From Flavobacterium reichenbachii (lineage in GTDB: Bacteria; Bacteroidota; Bacteroidia; Flavobacteriales; Flavobacteriaceae): a stretch of 64,000 bases of DNA. Positions 60,721-64,000 of the stretch are shown here, piece by piece. Positions within the stretch are counted from its first letter, which is position 1, and each line of letters begins with the position of its first letter. Position numbers and translations under genes: made by a program. Under the pieces are notes generated by a model, which saw only the letters and a program-made list of their open reading frames with translations, was not told where the DNA came from and did no database searches. The DNA is taken from positions 124,001 to 188,000 of the forward strand of contig NZ_MUHF01000011.1 of assembly GCF_002217435.1 (NCBI RefSeq), in the 5' to 3' direction.

Positions 60721-61635
60721 CTAATGTTTATATAATTTCACATGATTTCCAAAAGCATAGGTGGCCGTAATGCTCGGACCATTGTAGCCCCATTTTAAGA
60801 ATCCGTTTACCCGTTCTTCATGGTCATCTATTCTAAAATTTAAGCCCGTATATCCTGCCGTTAGACTAAAGTTTTGATACACATTATATAGAAGAGACAA
60901 ATTATAACTTACAATTCTCCCGCTGATATCATCTACTTTGACAGACAAATAATTAGCATTTACAGACAGACCAAAACGTTTTCCTAATACAAATTCTCCC
61001 CAAATTCCTATATCAGGAAGTGGTGCTGTAAAGTTAAAATTATCTTTGTATTCTAAACTAGCCTGATTTGCATCTACACGCAGACCCAAATCTCCAAAAA
61101 GTACATGCGCGCCAATCAATAATCCGGCTTCATATTTGGGTTTAGATAAGAAGGCATACCCATAATAGATTCGGGCAATCTGAACATCAAAAAAGGATGT
61201 AACTCTTGTGTTTATATAATAAGTATGATCTTTAAAATCGATTTGTTTTTGTAAAGTTTTGCTTGCGCTTCTGTTTAAAACAAAATATTCTGTGCCCAAT
61301 CTGGATCTTCGTGAAATACGCCATTCAAAAGCAGCTATAAATGAAGAACTGGATTTTGAGAATCCTAAATCGTCTTCAAGATCGATTTGAGTTCCAGCGC
61401 TTCCGTTATTAGTGCCAATCTGAACGTTGGTATTATTTACCGGAAAAAAACCTCCGGCACTTACTTTAAAACGTCTTCCGTGCCAAGGTAAATCGTCTGA
61501 ATAATTCTCTTGCTCAAAGTTATATGGAGTTTGAAGTGAGACCAAGCTGTCATTTAGATTAATTTCGGCAACAGTTTGTGCATTTGATGAAAACCAGATC
61601 GAAGAAACTGTCAAAAAGTAAAATAATTTTTTCAT
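60721..61635 (-). CDS. Outer membrane beta-barrel protein of unknown function
   Basis: A 304-residue protein with a signal peptide (MKKLFYFLTVSSIWFSSNAQ) and alternating hydrophobic strands with aromatic girdles (RRFKVSAGGFFPVNNTNVQI, SSSFIAAFEWRISRRSRLGT, YNVYQNFSLTAGYTGLNF), typical of OmpW- or OmpA-like small barrels. No enzymatic motif is visible. It may be an outer-membrane porin or structural barrel unrelated to the PUL; it is on the opposite strand with its own short promoter region. Confidence 0.75.
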   Translation of the reverse strand: MKKLFYFLTVSSIWFSSNAQTVAEINLNDSLVSLQTPYNFEQENYSDDLPWHGRRFKVSAGGFFPVNNTNVQIGTNNGSAGTQIDLEDDLGFSKSSSSFIAAFEWRISRRSRLGTEYFVLNRSASKTLQKQIDFKDHTYYINTRVTSFFDVQIARIYYGYAFLSKPKYEAGLLIGAHVLFGDLGLRVDANQASLEYKDNFNFTAPLPDIGIWGEFVLGKRFGLSVNANYLSVKVDDISGRIVSYNLSLLYNVYQNFSLTAGYTGLNFRIDDHEERVNGFLKWGYNGPSITATYAFGNHVKLYKH

Positions 61636-61755
61636 ATCGTTTAATTTTAAATTCTGCCTTTGCTAAATATCAATTAAAGTTAACAAAAAAAAACGTTTAT
61701 TTGCTTTTTTATGTGTTTATTATTCTGTTTTTCAGTAAGTTGTGTTTTTTTTAGT

Positions 61756-61791
61756 CTGAAAGTTGAAAGTTGAAAGTCCAAAGTCCAAAGT
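61756..61791. repeat. Short GAAAGTT/AAAGTCC tandem repeat
   Basis: The spacer holds the tandem words GAAAGTT, GAAAGTT, GAAAGTCC, AAAGTCC and AAAGTT. It resembles the other A/G-rich or C/T-rich spacer repeats of this chromosome. Confidence 0.5.
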
Positions 61792-61798
61792 TAAAAAT

Positions 61799-62233
61799 CT
61801 AAACTCTGTTATAATCTCCTCTCCAGTGCACAATTGCTTTTTTTATCGCGTCTCCGGTTAAATTGTTTTTTAGAGTGTCTTCGATTAGCTCAATTAGTTC
61901 ATTGTCTGGTGCAAATCTGAGAGCAAATAATTGATCGTCTGTTAATTTATATTCAAATTCTTCCAATCTTTTTCCGGTTATTGTAAAATAACGATAGCGA
62001 AGCTCCAGTCTAACGATGCGATTTTGTAAAATCAACGAATAATGCTGACGAAGCATAAAAGCGAGAACAAATAAAAAGATAAAACCAACACTGATAAATG
62101 ACCATATCAGCTGTTCGTCTGAGGTAACTGCAAAATAAATACTTGCTCCAATAAAAAGACTCAAAATAGGATAGTAGATAAAATGATGAGGTGGATAGAA
62201 CCGAATGTGGTTGCTGTAATTTTGTATTTTCAT
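61799..62233 (-). CDS. DUF6526 membrane protein
   Basis: A 144-residue protein with the family start MKIQNYSNHIRFYPPHHFIY, two membrane segments (YYPILSLFIGASIYFAV, about 20-36; SFISVGFIFLFVLAFML, about 45-61) and a soluble C-terminus (RYFTITGKRLEEFEYKLTDD, QLFALRFAPDNELIELIEDT). Known only as the conserved family DUF6526 (name from memory) in Bacteroidota. Inner membrane. Single gene. Confidence 0.78.
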   Translation of the reverse strand: MKIQNYSNHIRFYPPHHFIYYPILSLFIGASIYFAVTSDEQLIWSFISVGFIFLFVLAFMLRQHYSLILQNRIVRLELRYRYFTITGKRLEEFEYKLTDDQLFALRFAPDNELIELIEDTLKNNLTGDAIKKAIVHWRGDYNRV

Positions 62234-62546
62234 AATGTTTTTTTTAGGTAAAGCTATAAAAAAAACAAAGCTACCCTATAGATATAGAATAGCTTTTTCC
62301 CAAAAATAAACTAACATAACCAATGTTGCTGTTATAATAGAAACCTTTACGGTTTTTCTTAGTCTGATTGAATTTAAAAAAGCCTTTCGTAACGCATAAA
62401 ATCTTTCATCTATCGGCCTTCATTTCTTTGATGTAAAATTATATTAACAGTACATGCTTCTTGTTATATTATAAATCGAAAATGTTACATTATTTCAATG
62501 TCAGATTTTTATTCCAGTTTTTAAATTTATTATAATAGGCTGTAAA
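62234..62546. other. Intergenic region, no supported gene
   Basis: An imperfect hairpin AAAGCTAccctat...atagaaTAGCTTT lies at about 62270-62295, probably a terminator. A minus-strand frame at about 62285-62418 reads IDERFYALRKAFLNSIRLRK and then a hydrophobic helix (SIITATLVMLVYFW), but it has no start codon in frame and a one-base shift would be needed to reach an ATG. Confidence 0.45.
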
Positions 62547-63032
62547 CTATTTAATTGTGCCAATAATCATCCACTCTTCTAGTTTTGACTGGTATGTTTT
62601 TGATGCATTTGCGGGACTTGTAGAGGGAAGTGTAATTAAAGTATACGGTTTTTTGAGCTGCACATATTTCTTAAAAAAGGCAGCTGCTTTTTGTCCGTTG
62701 AAGAATATCGTTTTAATATGAGGATGTTCTTCTAAAAAATTCTCAAAATTATTGGCAATCTCATTCTTAATAGCACTGTCTAAACTCCCAACGCGATCGC
62801 AGTGCTGCAATACATCCCATAATGCGATATTATTTTTATCTAATAATGCTTTTCTGGTTTCGTAATCTGTAGCATAATCTTCTTTAAGAATGGCAAACAT
62901 AAATTTCCAAAAATTATTCTGACTGTGTCCGTAATATTGATTCAATTCTAATGATTTTGTCCCAGGCATTGTACCTAATATTAATATAGAGGCTTTTTGA
63001 GGTGCTATAGGAGCGAATGAGAAGCTTTTCAT
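62547..63032 (-). CDS. DNA-deoxyinosine glycosylase (uracil-DNA glycosylase superfamily)
   Basis: With the ATG at 63032 the product is 161 residues (MKSFSFAPIAPQKASILILG); an earlier in-frame start at 63080 would add 16 hydrophobic residues unlike the family. Motifs are ILGTMPGTKSLELNQYYGHS (motif A, with Asn in QNNFWKF), NIALWDVLQHCDRVGSLD and the C-terminal LPSTSPAN. This is the pattern of the family-6 hypoxanthine-DNA glycosylases, which remove deaminated adenine in base-excision repair. Single gene. Confidence 0.88.
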   Translation of the reverse strand: MKSFSFAPIAPQKASILILGTMPGTKSLELNQYYGHSQNNFWKFMFAILKEDYATDYETRKALLDKNNIALWDVLQHCDRVGSLDSAIKNEIANNFENFLEEHPHIKTIFFNGQKAAAFFKKYVQLKKPYTLITLPSTSPANASKTYQSKLEEWMIIGTIK

Positions 63033-63228
63033 TTTAAATGGATTAAGAAAAAATTTAATTGAGTTAAAAATTATCAACATTGAGAATTATAAAACAAAAA
63101 CGAAAAATTATATAACATTCTTGCTTTACGATTAGACGAACTTTGAATTTCAGATTTCAGGAGTATACAAGATACTACATATTTGATTAAATCTGCATTC
63201 AGAAAGTTTAAATTTAAAGTCAGTCAAA

Positions 63229-64000
63229 ATGAAAATCGTTACCATAAATACAGAGAAAACTCAGAATATATTTGAGGAATTGAATAGAAACTTCGGCGGC
63301 AAAGTAACTTTTGATTTAGATGAATATGCGCTTGAAGTAGATAATAGTTTTGCCACTGGCTCTATTGTCGGGGCTTCATTTAATGATAATATATCGTATG
63401 TAGAATTTGATATGACTTTTTCGGCAGATGTTCGTATGGATATCTTGAACTTAAAGTCTTCACCAATTTATTTTGCTTATTGTTCTAAAGGAAATCTGGC
63501 GCATAGTTTTGGCGTTAAAGGAGAGGAACATCAACTGCAGACATTTCAGACTGCGATAGTTTCTTCTAAACATAATGCCGATAATGTCTTGTTTTTTGAT
63601 AAGAATAAGAAAACCAAATTTACATTGATTATTGTAGGCACTCAAAGTGATCCTCAAAACCAGATGCATTCTTTGAATCAAAAAGTAAAAGAAACATTTT
63701 TTGAGCGAAATCTTCCTAATGATTTCTTTTATGTAGGTTCTTATAATTTAAAAATAGCTGAAAAAATTGAGCAGCTCAATGCTGTAACACAAACTGGAAT
63801 TGTTAGAAATCTTCTTAAAGAAGGTATTTTGAGAATTATTCTGGCAATGGAAATGCAGCAGCACGCAGACGATTTGAATTCTTTCGAAAAAGAAACCAAT
63901 TGCCTTACTCTTAGAGAAATGGAGGAAATAAAAGAGCTTTCAGAATTTATAAAAGCAAATCCTGAAGAAGCTTTTACCATAAAATCTTTAAGTAAAAGAT
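63229..64000 (+). CDS. AraC-family transcriptional regulator, 3' end outside window
   Basis: The frame opens at the ATG at 63229 (MKIVTINTEKTQNIFEELNR) and is still open at the window end after 257 codons. The N-terminal domain is a sensor of unknown ligand (GSIVGASFNDNISYVEFDMT, SPIYFAYCSKGNLAHSFGVK). The visible end (LTLREMEEIKELSEFIKANP, EEAFTIKSLSK) is the linker and first helices of a bacteroidotal AraC-type helix-turn-helix domain. The DNA-binding C-terminus is missing only because the window stops. Confidence 0.82.
   Translation, partial: MKIVTINTEKTQNIFEELNRNFGGKVTFDLDEYALEVDNSFATGSIVGASFNDNISYVEFDMTFSADVRMDILNLKSSPIYFAYCSKGNLAHSFGVKGEEHQLQTFQTAIVSSKHNADNVLFFDKNKKTKFTLIIVGTQSDPQNQMHSLNQKVKETFFERNLPNDFFYVGSYNLKIAEKIEQLNAVTQTGIVRNLLKEGILRIILAMEMQQHADDLNSFEKETNCLTLREMEEIKELSEFIKANPEEAFTIKSLSKR

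Noticed and set aside
62285..62418. Small membrane-protein frame (IDERFYALRKAFL..., one hydrophobic helix)
   Set aside because: No usable start codon in frame and a one-base shift needed to reach an ATG; too weak to call.

Overview
The window looks like chromosome of a Flavobacterium-type Bacteroidota. It is AT-rich and carries promoters of the TAnnTTTG type, a SusC/SusD polysaccharide locus controlled by a DUF6377-type regulator, and a Bacteroidota conjugative-transposon (Tra/Mob) gene set. It falls into two halves that meet near a tRNA-Tyr gene at 36.6 kb.

Positions 1 to about 36.4 kb are one end of an integrated conjugative element (ICE). The tyrosine integrase (35.0-36.3 kb) sits at its right end and the left end lies outside the window. 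Backbone modules are a polymerase remnant, DUF6965-like, RadC, PcfJ, PcfK, DUF7222-like and SSB (8.5-12.7 kb), and MobC, MobB, TraJ, K, L, M, N and small regulators (25.5-35 kb). The backbone is damaged. MobB and TraJ meet head to head at about 28.81 kb, both without their 5' ends, and TraA-TraI (including the VirB4-like TraG) are absent between them. A DinB-DnaE pair has collapsed into one 465-bp remnant, the DUF6965-like gene has an in-frame stop, and an AlbA_2-like fragment remains at 14.7 kb. Transfer from this copy is therefore doubtful unless the lost functions are encoded elsewhere.

The ICE cargo looks like a defence or conflict island. It holds: (a) an unknown protein, a SAM methyltransferase and an AlkB-like dioxygenase in a translationally coupled operon; (b) a frameshifted HEPN-like/CBS protein; (c) a large N6-adenine methyltransferase with a small PD-(D/E)xK nuclease; (d) a SLATT two-TM protein next to a DUF1810 gene; (e) an ABC-three-component (ABC-3C) system of SMC-like ATPase, middle component and Cap4-like nuclease, followed on the same strand by a beta-helix/2TM protein and an Mrr-like nuclease; (f) an HD-Hsp90 fusion. 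The runs most likely to include undescribed arrangements are the 1-3.7 kb operon and the 14.8-22.0 kb run, which also hides a 48-codon in-frame ORF after the ATPase stop codon.

From 36.5 kb to the end is ordinary chromosome: tRNA-Tyr, a TlpA-family lipoprotein interrupted by an in-frame TGA, a DnaJ-KTSC protein, small hypotheticals, YchJ, a VWA/MoxR-AAA pair with a candidate structured RNA between them, a 2OG oxygenase, a DMT exporter, glutamate dehydrogenase preceded by two Cys/Met-rich mini-ORFs and an attenuator-like terminator, and a sterol-desaturase-like protein. Then comes a PUL (48.7-60.6 kb) with DUF6377 regulator, DUF5004-like lipoprotein, secreted protein, SusC, SusD, GH71/99-like and GH97 enzymes, probably for an alpha-linked glycan. 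An outer-membrane barrel, a DUF6526 protein, a deoxyinosine glycosylase and the start of an AraC-type regulator finish the window. Several intergenic spacers carry short repeats of the GTTTCAGGTTT and ACCTACAAGG types.
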